64,000 bases of DNA. It comes from Hyphomicrobiales bacterium (GTDB lineage: Bacteria > Pseudomonadota > Alphaproteobacteria > Rhodospirillales > JACKKN01). Position numbers and translations under genes: made by a program. Shown here piece by piece: positions 35,398 to 44,001 of this stretch (positions are counted from its first letter, which is position 1; every line of letters begins with the position of its first letter). The notes under the pieces were generated by a model that saw only the letters and a list, made by a program, of their open reading frames with translations, did not search any database and was not told the origin of the DNA. The DNA is taken from the NCBI GenBank assembly GCA_024236415.1, contig JACKKN010000003.1, forward strand, positions 310,001-374,000, given 5' to 3'.

Positions 35398-36246
35398 ATG
35401 GAACAGCTGCCCCGCCTGCAGGCGCGGATCGCCAACCTGAAGGAACTGCGCGACCTGATGCGCGCCCTGCGGGCCCTGGCCGCGTCCCACGTGCAGGAGG
35501 CGCAGGCGGCGCTGCCGGGCATCCGCCGCTACGTGCAGGTGGTCGAGGACGCCATCGCCGAGGGCGCGGTCCTGCTGCGCGAGGCCCCTGGGCCGCCGCC
35601 GGCGCCCGCGGGCGAGGCGGTGCTGATCGCGGTCTGTTCCGAGCACGGCTTCGCCGGCCCCTTCAACGACCACCTGTTGGACCGGGTGGAAGCGGAGATC
35701 GACGGGGGCCGGCGGTTGCTGGTGGTCGGCCGGCGCGGCGCCGCCATGGCCCGCGAGCGGGGCCTGGCCGTGGACTGGGAAACCGCCATGGCCACCCACG
35801 TGGGCGGCGTGCCGCCGGTGACCCGCCGCCTGGCGGCGCGTCTGGCCGACGTGTCCGCGGCCGGCGTGGTGTTCGGCAGCTACCGCCGCGGCGGCCACTT
35901 CCAGGTCGAGTCCCGCGCCATCCTGCCCCTGGACCCGGCCCTGACCGACGGATTGGAACGGCGCGGCCCGCCCCTGCACCACCTGCCGCCCGGCGAGCTG
36001 TTGCGGCGGCTGACCGAGGAATACCTGTTCGGCGAGCTGACCCGCGCGGTGATGGATTCCCTGGCCAGCGAGAACGGCGCCCGCCTGCGGGTCATGGAGG
36101 CCGCCGACCGCAACATCGGCGACAAGCTGGACGACCTGCGCCGCGACGAGCACAGCCTGCGGCAGGAGGCGATCACGTCCGAACTGCTGGACGTGGTCAC
36201 CGGGTCGGAGGCCATCCTGGGCCAGGCCGACAACGGAAGGCCTTGA
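35398..36246 (+). CDS. atpG: N-type ATPase gamma subunit
   Basis: A 282-aa central-shaft subunit. It begins MEQLPRLQARIANLKELRDL (the N-terminal coiled coil) and ends with the partner helix DDLRRDEHSLRQEAITSELLD. EHGFAGPFND corresponds to the GLCGxxN motif of gamma, here changed (SEHGFAGPF), typical of the diverged N-ATPase form. It closes the operon; the GNAT gene starts about 50 bp downstream. Confidence 0.92.
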   Translation: MEQLPRLQARIANLKELRDLMRALRALAASHVQEAQAALPGIRRYVQVVEDAIAEGAVLLREAPGPPPAPAGEAVLIAVCSEHGFAGPFNDHLLDRVEAEIDGGRRLLVVGRRGAAMARERGLAVDWETAMATHVGGVPPVTRRLAARLADVSAAGVVFGSYRRGGHFQVESRAILPLDPALTDGLERRGPPLHHLPPGELLRRLTEEYLFGELTRAVMDSLASENGARLRVMEAADRNIGDKLDDLRRDEHSLRQEAITSELLDVVTGSEAILGQADNGRP

Positions 36247-36299
36247 CCGCCGGCCGGGGATCGGATTTCCATGGCGCTGCAACGGCCATGGAGGGATGG

Positions 36300-36824
36300 A
36301 TGGACCGAGACGACGTCACCCTGCGCCCGGTCCGCGCCGAGGACGCCGCCGCCATTCAGGCCATCTACGCGCCCATCGTCGCCGAGACCATCATCTCGTT
36401 CGAGGAGGAGCCGCCGAGCGTGGCGGAAATGGCGGCGCGCATCGCGGCCACCCTGCCGGCATACCCCTACCTGGTGGCCGAGCGCGGCGGGCAGGTGGTG
36501 GGCTACGCCTACGCCAGCCAGCACCGGGCCCGGGCGGCCTATCGCAAGTCCGTGGACGTCACCGTCTACGTCGCCGAATCGGCGCGCCGCGCCGGGGTCG
36601 GCCAGGCCCTGTACCGGGCCCTGCTGGACGACCTGCGGCGGCGCGGCTTCCACGCCGCCTTCGCCGGCATCGCCCTGCCCAACCCGGGCAGCGTCGGCCT
36701 GCACGAATCGGTGGGCTTCACGCCCGTGGGCGTGTTCCGCGAGGTGGGCTTCAAGTTCGGCCAGTGGCGCGACGTGGGCTGGTGGCAGTGCCTGCTGCAA
36801 GGGCCGGCGCCGGACCACGGTTGA
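36300..36824 (+). CDS. GNAT N-acetyltransferase, phosphinothricin/methionine-sulfoximine acetyltransferase-like
   Basis: A 174-aa GNAT enzyme. The acetyl-CoA pyrophosphate loop is RRAGVGQALYRALL, and IYAPIVAETIISFEEEPPS, YASQHRARAAYRKSVDVTVY and ALPNPGSVGLHESVGF are typical of the PAT/YncA family. It would acetylate an amino-acid analogue such as methionine sulfoximine. ATG 36300 is chosen because GGAGGG lies just upstream; in-frame starts at 36288 and TTG 36243 (overlapping atpG) are alternatives. It is likely a passenger at the end of the ATPase operon. Confidence 0.82.
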   Translation: MDRDDVTLRPVRAEDAAAIQAIYAPIVAETIISFEEEPPSVAEMAARIAATLPAYPYLVAERGGQVVGYAYASQHRARAAYRKSVDVTVYVAESARRAGVGQALYRALLDDLRRRGFHAAFAGIALPNPGSVGLHESVGFTPVGVFREVGFKFGQWRDVGWWQCLLQGPAPDHG

Positions 36825-36833
36825 CGCGGTTCG

Positions 36834-36845
36834 TTCGAAAACGAA
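36834..36845. promoter_or_regulatory. GlpR-like operator core (site 1)
   Basis: TTCGAAAACGAA fits TTCG-WW-AW-CGAA, the core of the E. coli GlpR operator. It lies 10 bp after the acetyltransferase stop and 131 bp before the glycerol-3-phosphate dehydrogenase-like gene. A GlpR (DeoR family) gene is not in the window. Confidence 0.55.
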
Positions 36846-36945
36846 AAAATCGCCCTGAAACTCGGAAATTCCTTGGAAATTCTGGATTTTTGTCAAGCGC
36901 GTGGTGCCCGCTCTGGGCTATAATTGTCACCATTCGAACCTGAAG

Positions 36946-36957
36946 TTCGATAACGAA
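36946..36957. promoter_or_regulatory. GlpR-like operator core (site 2)
   Basis: TTCGATAACGAA also fits TTCG-WW-AW-CGAA and begins 22 bp after a TATAAT (36919-36924), so it would overlap the transcription start region of the downstream operon. It also forms one arm of TCGAAC-N5-GTTCGA (36934-36950). No good -35 was found at normal spacing. Confidence 0.6.
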
Positions 36958-36976
36958 ACAGACCGGAGGGCGAACG

Positions 36977-38431
36977 GTGACGGCACCGGTGTACGACGTG
37001 GCGATCCTGGGCGGCGGCATCGTCGGCTGCGCCATCGCCCGCGAGCTGACCCGCTACCGCCTGCGCCTGGTGCTGCTGGAAAAGGAGTGCGAGGTCGGCT
37101 TCGGCACCAGCAAGTCCAACAGCGGCATCATCCACGCCGGCCACCACAGCGGCCCCGACACCCTGAAGGGCCCCCTGGAGTGGGCCGGCAACCGCAAGTG
37201 GGACGTGCTGCACGAGGAACTGGACTTCGGCTTCGAGCGCATCGGCGAATTGATGGTGGCCTGGGACGCCGAGCAGGTGGAGATCCTGGAGAAATACAAG
37301 AAGCGCGGCGAGGACCGCGGCGTACCGGGCCTGGAGATCTGGGACCGCGACCGCGTCCGCCGCGAGGAACCGAGCCTGAGCCGCGACATCATCGCCGCCC
37401 TGCACGCCCCCACGGCGGGGGTGGTCAACCCCTACGAGGTCTGCTTCTCGCTGATCGACAGCGCCCGCCACAACGGCCTGGAAATCCGGGTCGAGACCAC
37501 GGTCACCGGCGTCGCGGCCGTGGAGGGGGGCCTGCGCGTGGACACCGACAGGGGCGCGGTGGCGGCGCGCTACGTGGTCAACGCCGCCGGCCTGTTCGCC
37601 GACCGCATCGCCGCCGCCGCCGGCGCCGGGGACTTCCGCATCCGCCCGCGCAAGGGCGAGGAATACCTGCTGGACAAGCGCCTGCGCGGCCTGGTGCGGC
37701 GCATCATCTTCCCCTGCCCGACCGCCACGTCCAAGGGGGTGCTGGTGATTCCCACCTTCGACGGCACCATCATGGTTGGGCCCACCGCCAACCCCATCGA
37801 CGACAAGGGCGACCTGTCCACCTCCAGCGAGGGGAGTGACGAGGTCTTCGACCAGGTGCGGCGCACGGTGCCGGGTATCAGCCCGCGCGACTGCATCGCC
37901 GAGTTCGCCGGCCTGCGCGCCGTCGCCGACGGCGAGGACTTCATCATCGGCCCCTCGGCGGTGAAGGGGTTCATCAACGTGGCCGGCATCCAGTCCCCGG
38001 GCCTGACCGCGGCGCCCGCCATCGCCGACATGGTGCGCGACATCCTGGCCGACGAGGGGCTGGCGCTTTCCGCCAACGACGACTTCGTGCCCGAGGTGCC
38101 CAAGCGGGTCATCGTCTCGCACCTGGACACCGCCGCCCAGGTGGCCCTGGCGGCGCGGGATTCGCGGTACGGCCACATCTGCTGCCGCTGCGAACTGGTG
38201 ACCGAGGGCGAGGTGGTGGACGCCATCCACGCCGGCGCCGGCACCCTGGACGGCATCAAGTTCCGCACCCGCGCCGGCATGGGCCGGTGCCAGGGCGGGT
38301 TCTGCACCTGGCGCTGCATGGAGCTGCTGTCGCGCGAGATGGGCATCCCCATCGAGCAGGTGACCAAGCGCGGCGGCGGGTCCTGGCTGGTGTGCCGGCG
38401 CGAGGACCTGGAGGAGGGGAGCGCGGCATGA
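36977..38431 (+). CDS. FAD-dependent glycerol-3-phosphate dehydrogenase-like protein with BFD [2Fe-2S] domain (GlpA-like)
   Basis: A 484-aa protein. The N-terminal FAD motif is ILGGGIVGCAIARELTRY, followed by a DAO-type oxidoreductase domain to about 370. A C-terminal BFD-like iron-sulfur domain carries C403-x-C405 and C438-x4-C443 (within GHICCRCELVTEGE and GMGRCQGGFC). It oxidises glycerol-3-phosphate or a related 2-hydroxyacid and passes electrons to the next two gene products. The start is a GTG with GGAGGG 6 nt upstream. Two GlpR-like sites precede it. A 4-bp ATGA overlap joins it to the following gene. Confidence 0.85.
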   Translation: MTAPVYDVAILGGGIVGCAIARELTRYRLRLVLLEKECEVGFGTSKSNSGIIHAGHHSGPDTLKGPLEWAGNRKWDVLHEELDFGFERIGELMVAWDAEQVEILEKYKKRGEDRGVPGLEIWDRDRVRREEPSLSRDIIAALHAPTAGVVNPYEVCFSLIDSARHNGLEIRVETTVTGVAAVEGGLRVDTDRGAVAARYVVNAAGLFADRIAAAAGAGDFRIRPRKGEEYLLDKRLRGLVRRIIFPCPTATSKGVLVIPTFDGTIMVGPTANPIDDKGDLSTSSEGSDEVFDQVRRTVPGISPRDCIAEFAGLRAVADGEDFIIGPSAVKGFINVAGIQSPGLTAAPAIADMVRDILADEGLALSANDDFVPEVPKRVIVSHLDTAAQVALAARDSRYGHICCRCELVTEGEVVDAIHAGAGTLDGIKFRTRAGMGRCQGGFCTWRCMELLSREMGIPIEQVTKRGGGSWLVCRREDLEEGSAA

Positions 38432-39690
38432 TCACCGAACGCCCCCTGCACCTGAAGAAGAAGTACGACGTGGTGGTGGCCGGCGGCGGCCCGGCCGGCA
38501 TGGCCGCGGCCCTGGGCGCGCGCGACGCCGGCGCCGAAAGCATCCTGATGGTGGACCGCGAGCCCATGGCCGGCGGCATCCTGTGGCAGTGCATCCACAA
38601 CGGGTTCGGGCTGCACCACTTCAAGGAGGAGCTGACCGGCCCCGAGTACGCCCAGCGCTACCTGGAGCAGGTCATCGAGCACGACATCGACATCCTGACC
38701 GACACCTACATCTACGACATCGACCGCGACCGCAACGTGCAGCTCATGTCCGGCGAGCGGGGCATCCACGTGCTGGAAAGCCGGTCCGTGGTGCTGGCCA
38801 TGGGCGCGCGGGAGCGCACGCGGGGCGCCATTCGCATCGCCGGGTCGCGCCCGGCCGGGGTGCTGACCGCCGGCCTGGCGCAGAAGTTCGTGAACATGGC
38901 CGGGGTGCTGCCGGGCCGGCGGGTGGTGATCCTGGGCTCGGGCGATATTGGCCTGATCATGGCCCGGCGCCTGGTGCTGGAGGGGGTCGAGGTGCTGGGC
39001 GTGTTCGAGATCATGCCCCACGTCAACGGCCTGGGCCGCAACGTGGTGCAATGCCTGCACGACTTCGACATCCCCCTGCACCTGTCGACCACGGTCACCG
39101 AGATCCACGGCCGCGACCGGGTCGAGAAGGTGACCGTGGCGCCGGTGGACGAGAACCTGGTGCCGGACCTGTCGAAAAGCTGGGACATCCCCTGCGACAC
39201 CCTGATGCTGTCCATCGGCCTGATCCCCGAGAACGAGCTGTCGCGGCGCATCAACCTGCGCCTGGATCCGGTGACCACCGGGCCGGTGGTGGACAGCACC
39301 ATGGAGACTTCGGTCGACGGGGTGTTCGCCTGCGGCAACGTGGTCCACATCCACGACCTGGTGGACTTCGTCAGCCAGGAATCCGAGCTCGCCGGCCGCG
39401 GTGCCGGCGCCTACCTGACCGGCCACCGCCCGCCGGCGGACAATATCCGCCTGGTGCCCGGCGACAACGTCGCCTACTGCGTGCCGCACACCATCTCGTC
39501 CGACCGCGAGCACACGGTCTACCTGCGGGTGCGCCGGACCGAGGGCAAGTGCACCATCAAGTTCGGCGACGCCTACGCCAAGAAGCTGCTGTACGTGTTC
39601 CCGGCCGAGATGGTCACCGTCACCCTGCGGCCCAAGTTCCTGCAGGAATTCCACGGCGATTCCCTGCGCGTCGACGTGGTGGCGCGGTGA
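38428..39690 (+). CDS. NAD(P)/FAD-dependent oxidoreductase, partner of the GlpA-like subunit
   Basis: A 420-aa pyridine nucleotide-disulfide-type flavoprotein. FAD motif VVAGGGPAGMAAALGARDAG, second Rossmann motif ILGSGDIGLIMARRLVLEG, and C-terminal SVDGVFACGNVVHIHDL. No redox-active CxxC is seen. In many bacteria this gene follows the GlpA-like/BFD gene and precedes a DUF1667 gene, and the three are taken as an alternative glycerol-3-phosphate oxidising complex. The electron acceptor is unknown. Confidence 0.83.
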   Translation: MITERPLHLKKKYDVVVAGGGPAGMAAALGARDAGAESILMVDREPMAGGILWQCIHNGFGLHHFKEELTGPEYAQRYLEQVIEHDIDILTDTYIYDIDRDRNVQLMSGERGIHVLESRSVVLAMGARERTRGAIRIAGSRPAGVLTAGLAQKFVNMAGVLPGRRVVILGSGDIGLIMARRLVLEGVEVLGVFEIMPHVNGLGRNVVQCLHDFDIPLHLSTTVTEIHGRDRVEKVTVAPVDENLVPDLSKSWDIPCDTLMLSIGLIPENELSRRINLRLDPVTTGPVVDSTMETSVDGVFACGNVVHIHDLVDFVSQESELAGRGAGAYLTGHRPPADNIRLVPGDNVAYCVPHTISSDREHTVYLRVRRTEGKCTIKFGDAYAKKLLYVFPAEMVTVTLRPKFLQEFHGDSLRVDVVAR

Positions 39691-39706
39691 GCGCGGAGGA
39701 CATGCC

Positions 39707-40084
39707 ATGAACGGTCACCACGTCGACTCGTACCTGTGCATCGGCTGCCCGCTGGGCTGCCGCCTGGAGGTGGAAGAGGTGCACACGGACGGCGTCGGCG
39801 ACGACATCGAAGTGCGCGGCTTCACCTGCAAGAAGGGCAAGGAGTACGGCCGCCAGGAGCACACCGACCCGCGCCGCGTCGTCACCACCACCGTGGCCCT
39901 GGGCGGCGGCGCCTGGGACCGCCTGCCGGTGAAGACCAGCGCCGCCGTGCCCAAGGACCTGGTGCGCGACGTCTGCCGCGAACTGCGCCGGGTGCGGGTG
40001 GACGCCCCCGTGGCCATGGGGACGGTGGTGCTGAAGGACGTGCTGGGCACCGGCATCGACGTGGTGGCGACGCGGGACCTGTAG
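39707..40084 (+). CDS. DUF1667 cysteine-rich protein
   Basis: A 125-aa protein. C11, C14, C18 and C41 (YLCIGCPLGCRLEV, then FTCKKGKEY) form a pattern like the N-terminal [4Fe-4S] motif of molybdopterin enzymes but without the rest of that enzyme. The family regularly accompanies the GlpA-like and flavoprotein genes in front of it, so it is probably their electron-transfer subunit. It begins 16 bp after the flavoprotein stop. Confidence 0.85.
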   Translation: MNGHHVDSYLCIGCPLGCRLEVEEVHTDGVGDDIEVRGFTCKKGKEYGRQEHTDPRRVVTTTVALGGGAWDRLPVKTSAAVPKDLVRDVCRELRRVRVDAPVAMGTVVLKDVLGTGIDVVATRDL

Positions 40085-40136
40085 GTTGCCACCCGCCACC
40101 GCGCACCTCCGATCGAGGTTCGATTTTTCACATTGA

Positions 40137-40151
40137 ATGTTCGTTTTCATT
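40137..40151. promoter_or_regulatory. GlpR-like half operator upstream of glpD
   Basis: ATGTTCGTTTTCATT matches the left half of the GlpR operator (ATGTTCG) with a degenerate right half; TTCGATTTTTCA occurs at 40119-40130. They lie 53-85 bp before the glpD start. Confidence 0.4.
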
Positions 40152-40203
40152 CACCTAGATTTTCGGAATCGCAAATCCAGTGGATTCCGGGACCGGGAAA
40201 GTC

Positions 40204-41727
40204 GTGAATCAGGGCGTTTTTGACATCGCCATCATCGGCGGCGGCATCAACGGCTGCGGCATCGCCCGCGACGCCGCGGGGCGGGGCCTGTCCGTGTTCC
40301 TGGCCGAACAGCGGGACCTGGCCAGCGGCACCTCGTCGGCCTCGACCAAGCTGATCCACGGCGGCCTGCGCTACCTGGAGCACCGGGAATTCGGCCTGGT
40401 GCGCGAATCCCTGATGGAGCGCGAGGTGCTGTGGGCCATGGCGCCGCACATCATCTGGCCGCTGCGCTTCGTGCTGCCGCACCACCGGGCCCTGCGCCCG
40501 GCCTGGCTGATCCGCCTGGGGCTGTTCCTGTACGACCACCTGGGCGGGCGCCGGCTGCTGCCGGCCTCGCGGACGCTGGACCTGCGCCGCGACGCTGCCG
40601 GCGCGCCCCTGAAGGACGCCTTCACTCGCGCCTTCGAATATTCCGACTGCTGGGTCGACGACGCCCGCTTGGTGGTGCTGACGGCCATGGACGCCGCCCG
40701 CCTGGGCGCCGAGATCAGGGTCCGGACCGAGGTCCTGTCGGCGACCCGCGCCGACGGCCTGTGGCGGGTCGAGGTGCGGGACCGGGAAACCGGTGTGCGG
40801 CGGACCGTGGCCGCCCGGGTCCTGGTCAACGCCGCCGGGCCCTGGGTGTCCCAGGTGCTGGACCACCGGGTCGGGCTGAAGACCCGTGCCCACGCCCGCC
40901 TGGTCAAGGGCAGCCACATTGTGGTGCCGCGGCTGTTCGACCACGACCGCGCCTACATCTTCCAGAACGCCGACCAGCGCGTGGTGTTCGCCATCCCCTA
41001 CCAGGACGATTTCACCCTGATCGGCACCACCGACGTGGACTTCGAGGGCGACCCGGCCACCGTCGCCATCTCCGACGCCGAGGTCGCCTATCTGTGCGCC
41101 AGCGCGTCGGACTACTTCCAGGTCCCGGTCACCCCGGAGTCGGTGGCCTGGTCCTATTCCGGCATCCGGCCGCTGTACGACGACGGCGGCGCGGCGGCCC
41201 AGGAGATCACCCGCGACTATGTGCTGGACTTGCAGGGCGGCGGCGACGCGCCGGCGGTGCTGAACATCTTCGGCGGCAAGATCACCACCTACCGCCACCT
41301 GGCCGAGGAGGCCCTGGACAAGCTGCGCCCGCACCTGCCGGCCATGGGCGGGCCCTGGACCCGGGGTTCGCACCTGCCCGGCGGCGATTTCGACCCGCGC
41401 GGGTTCGCGGCCCTGGCCGGCGACCTGACGACGGCCTTTCCGGCCCTGGACCCGGGCCTGCTGCGCCGCCTGGCGCGCGCCTACGGCACCCGGGCCCGCG
41501 AGATTCTGGACGGGGCGGCCGGCGCGGCGGACCTGGGCCGCCATTTCGGCGCCGGCCTGTACGCGCGCGAGGTGGCCTACCTGGTGCGCCGGGAATGGGC
41601 GGTCAGCGCCGAGGACATCCTGTGGCGCCGCACCAAGCTGGGCCTGCGCCTGTCGCCGGACCGGGTCCGCGCCCTGGATGCATGGCTGGCCGAGCAAAGG
41701 TCCCGGGCCAGCGACCCCGCCGCGTGA
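40204..41727 (+). CDS. glpD: Aerobic glycerol-3-phosphate dehydrogenase
   Basis: A 507-aa membrane-associated flavoprotein. FAD motif IGGGINGCGIARDAAGRG, the GTSSASTKLIHGGLRYLEHRE block, YSGIRPLYDD and NIFGGKITTYRHLAE are hallmark GlpD motifs, with the C-terminal helical domain intact. It oxidises glycerol-3-phosphate to dihydroxyacetone phosphate and reduces ubiquinone. GTG 40204 with GGGAAA upstream is preferred; a GTG eight codons earlier (40180) is the alternative. A second, unrelated glycerol-3-phosphate dehydrogenase operon lies immediately upstream. Confidence 0.93.
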   Translation: MNQGVFDIAIIGGGINGCGIARDAAGRGLSVFLAEQRDLASGTSSASTKLIHGGLRYLEHREFGLVRESLMEREVLWAMAPHIIWPLRFVLPHHRALRPAWLIRLGLFLYDHLGGRRLLPASRTLDLRRDAAGAPLKDAFTRAFEYSDCWVDDARLVVLTAMDAARLGAEIRVRTEVLSATRADGLWRVEVRDRETGVRRTVAARVLVNAAGPWVSQVLDHRVGLKTRAHARLVKGSHIVVPRLFDHDRAYIFQNADQRVVFAIPYQDDFTLIGTTDVDFEGDPATVAISDAEVAYLCASASDYFQVPVTPESVAWSYSGIRPLYDDGGAAAQEITRDYVLDLQGGGDAPAVLNIFGGKITTYRHLAEEALDKLRPHLPAMGGPWTRGSHLPGGDFDPRGFAALAGDLTTAFPALDPGLLRRLARAYGTRAREILDGAAGAADLGRHFGAGLYAREVAYLVRREWAVSAEDILWRRTKLGLRLSPDRVRALDAWLAEQRSRASDPAA

Positions 41728-41745
41728 CGGGGCGGCGGGCAGACG

Positions 41746-42159
41746 TCAGTTCGGCACTTGCGCGTCGCCGTCCATGAACTTCTTGTAGTCCATGTCCGAT
41801 TTGCGGATGTGGTTGACCAGCCACTTTTCCAGGAACTCGTTGACCTGATCGGCCAGGTAGAAGGGGCTTTCGGCGGACCGCTGGTAGGTGGCCTTGACCG
41901 TATCCACCCATTCGACGAAGGACCGGTGCTGGGCCATGTGGGCCTTGATTTCGGGATACTCCAGGCGCCGCATCAGTTCCTCTTCGCGGGCGAAGTGCCC
42001 GGCGGCGTAATCCTCCAGGCGGCCGATGATCCCGGCCATGAACCGGGCGCCCCTGTCGGAGTCCTCCAGTTCACGCACCAGGGCGAACAGGCCCTGGTGG
42101 TCCCGGTCGACACCGGCGTCGCCGACGCGCAAGTCCTCGGTCCACTGAAACGTACTCAT
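41746..42159 (-). CDS. Bacteriohemerythrin
   Basis: A 137-aa diiron O2-binding protein. All ligand motifs are present: H in DRDHQGLF, HFxxEE as HFAREEE, HxxxH as HMAQHRSF, and HxxxxD as HIRKSD. It is single-domain, so it is a carrier or sensor of O2 rather than part of a chemoreceptor. It follows the TRAP large-subunit gene on the same strand by 18 bp and may be the last gene of the protocatechuate operon, whose key enzymes need O2. Confidence 0.92.
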   Translation of the reverse strand: MSTFQWTEDLRVGDAGVDRDHQGLFALVRELEDSDRGARFMAGIIGRLEDYAAGHFAREEELMRRLEYPEIKAHMAQHRSFVEWVDTVKATYQRSAESPFYLADQVNEFLEKWLVNHIRKSDMDYKKFMDGDAQVPN

Positions 42160-42177
42160 GGTGTTCGATACCCCCTT

Positions 42178-43464
42178 CTAAAGAAGGCCCAGGGCGAGCC
42201 AGGGGAAGGCCACCAGCAAGGCCAGCCGGACCAGGTCCGACAACACGAAAGGGAAGACCCCCTTGAAGATCTCCTTGATGGGAATGTCCGGCGCCACCGT
42301 CTTGATGACGAACACGTTCATGCCCACCGGCGGGGTGATCAGCCCCAACTCGACGGTGATCACCGTGACGATGCCGAACCAGACGGGGTCGAAACCCGCG
42401 GATTCGATCAGCGGATAGACCACCGGCACGGTCAGCAGCAGCATGGCGATGCTGTCCATGACGCAACCCAGCAGCACGTACAGGATCAACACCGTGAGTA
42501 GCACGGCATAGGGGGGCAGGTCCAGACTGCCGACGATCTCCACCAGCGAGAACGAGATGCGCGACACCGACAGGAAGTACCCGAAGATCTCGGCGCCGAT
42601 GATCATGAAGAAGATCATGGCCGACATGAACAGGGTTTCCTCGATGGCCTCGCGGAACTGCACGAAGGTCATGCCCCGCACCAGGGCGATCAGCAGGGTG
42701 CCCACGGCGCCCACGGCGGCGGCCTCGGTGGGGGTGAACAGGCCGGCGTAGATGCCGCCGATGATGAAGGCGAACACGGCGCCGAAGGGCACCAGGCCGC
42801 GCAGGCCGACGAACTTCTGCCACAGGGTGGTCTTCGCGCCGGGCTGCGCCACCTCGGGCTTGATGGCCACCAGCACGGCGATGGCGACGCAGTACAGCAC
42901 CAGCCCCAGCAGCCCCGGCACCACGCCGGCGATGAACATCTGGCCCACCGACTGCTCGGTGATCAGGGCATACAGCAGCAGGGCGATGGACGGCGGGATC
43001 ATGATGCCCAGCGTGCCGCCGGCGGCCAGGGTGCCGGTGGCCAGCGACGGCGCATAGCCGTTGTCGCGCATCTCGGGCAGGGCGACCCGGGCCATGCTGG
43101 CGGCGGTGGCCAGGGACGAGCCCGAGATGGCCGAGAACACGCCGCAGGACGTGACCGCGGCCAGCGCCATGCCGCCGCGCCAGCCGCCGAACAGCGTGCG
43201 CGCGCCGGCGAACAGCTCGGCCGACATGCGGGCCTTGGACGCGAACACCCCCATCAGGATGAACATGGGGATGGGGCTGAAGCTGTAGTTGGACAGGGTC
43301 TCGAACGGGCCCGTGTCCAGGATCGCCACCGCCGGGGCGAAGGCCACGATCCAGGCGAAGCCGACGAAGCCGGTCAGCGCCATGGCCAGGGCCACCGGGC
43401 AGCGCAGGGCGATCAGCGCCAGCATGCCGGCAATGCAGACGAATCCGATCAGCGGCGCGCTCAT
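42178..43464 (-). CDS. dctM: TRAP transporter large membrane subunit (DctM)
   Basis: A 428-aa protein with about 12 transmembrane helices. GGTLGIMIPPSIALLLYALI and GLITPPVGMNVFVIK are the conserved DctM loops. It forms the Na+-driven permease with the DctQ subunit, whose stop it overlaps (ATGA). Its position after ligA-ligB-ligC-reductase-dctP suggests uptake of an aromatic or dicarboxylic acid. Confidence 0.95.
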   Translation of the reverse strand: MSAPLIGFVCIAGMLALIALRCPVALAMALTGFVGFAWIVAFAPAVAILDTGPFETLSNYSFSPIPMFILMGVFASKARMSAELFAGARTLFGGWRGGMALAAVTSCGVFSAISGSSLATAASMARVALPEMRDNGYAPSLATGTLAAGGTLGIMIPPSIALLLYALITEQSVGQMFIAGVVPGLLGLVLYCVAIAVLVAIKPEVAQPGAKTTLWQKFVGLRGLVPFGAVFAFIIGGIYAGLFTPTEAAAVGAVGTLLIALVRGMTFVQFREAIEETLFMSAMIFFMIIGAEIFGYFLSVSRISFSLVEIVGSLDLPPYAVLLTVLILYVLLGCVMDSIAMLLLTVPVVYPLIESAGFDPVWFGIVTVITVELGLITPPVGMNVFVIKTVAPDIPIKEIFKGVFPFVLSDLVRLALLVAFPWLALGLL

Positions 43465-43973
43465 GACGGGCGCTTCCCGCTCTCGGCGATGTGCGCGACC
43501 GCCACCAGGAAGCCGCGCAGGGCCAGCACCGAGGTGGCGAAGGCGGTGACGGCGTAGATGTAGGTCATGGGCAGCAGCAGGTCCTGGGTCGTCTCGCCGG
43601 TCTCGGCGACCCGGCCCACCGCCTCGAAGAAGCGGATCGCCATGCCCAGGCCCAGCAGGCCGAAGCCGAAGGTGTAGACTCCCGCCAGGATGCCTTTCAG
43701 GCGCTCGCTCATTCTTTCCGTGAACAGGTCGACGATGACCTGTCCACGGCTCACGGAATAGGGCAGGGCAAACAGGACCATGTACAGCAGGCCGTAGCTC
43801 ACCACCTCGACCGCGCCGCGGAAGGTGAAATCCACCTTGCCGCCGGTCAGCCCGAACAGGGTCCGGGAAACAACGTCCAGCAGGACCGCCGCCATCATGA
43901 CGACGAGAAAGACGCCGCTCAGCACATGCATGGCATGGGCCAGCCGGTGGGCGGCGTTGATGGCGTGTTTCAC
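43461..43973 (-). CDS. dctQ: TRAP transporter small membrane subunit (DctQ)
   Basis: A 170-aa protein with four transmembrane helices and the typical VISRTLFG (seen as VVSRTLFGLTGG) and RGQVIVDLFTERM segments of DctQ. The start codon is GTG (43973). It lies 28 bp after dctP and overlaps dctM. Confidence 0.92.
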   Translation of the reverse strand: MKHAINAAHRLAHAMHVLSGVFLVVMMAAVLLDVVSRTLFGLTGGKVDFTFRGAVEVVSYGLLYMVLFALPYSVSRGQVIVDLFTERMSERLKGILAGVYTFGFGLLGLGMAIRFFEAVGRVAETGETTQDLLLPMTYIYAVTAFATSVLALRGFLVAVAHIAESGKRPS

Positions 43974-44001
43974 CGGACCCTTCCCCCTTCCCGGCGGTCC
44001 C

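Noticed and set aside
29697..36246. Housekeeping F-type ATP synthase
   Set aside because: The order DCQRBEFAG, presence of atpQ and atpR and absence of a delta gene identify an N-ATPase.
36890..36924. Sigma-70 promoter TTGTCA ... TATAAT
   Set aside because: Spacing is 23 bp, too long for a standard promoter; only the TATAAT was kept as a hint in the operator entry.
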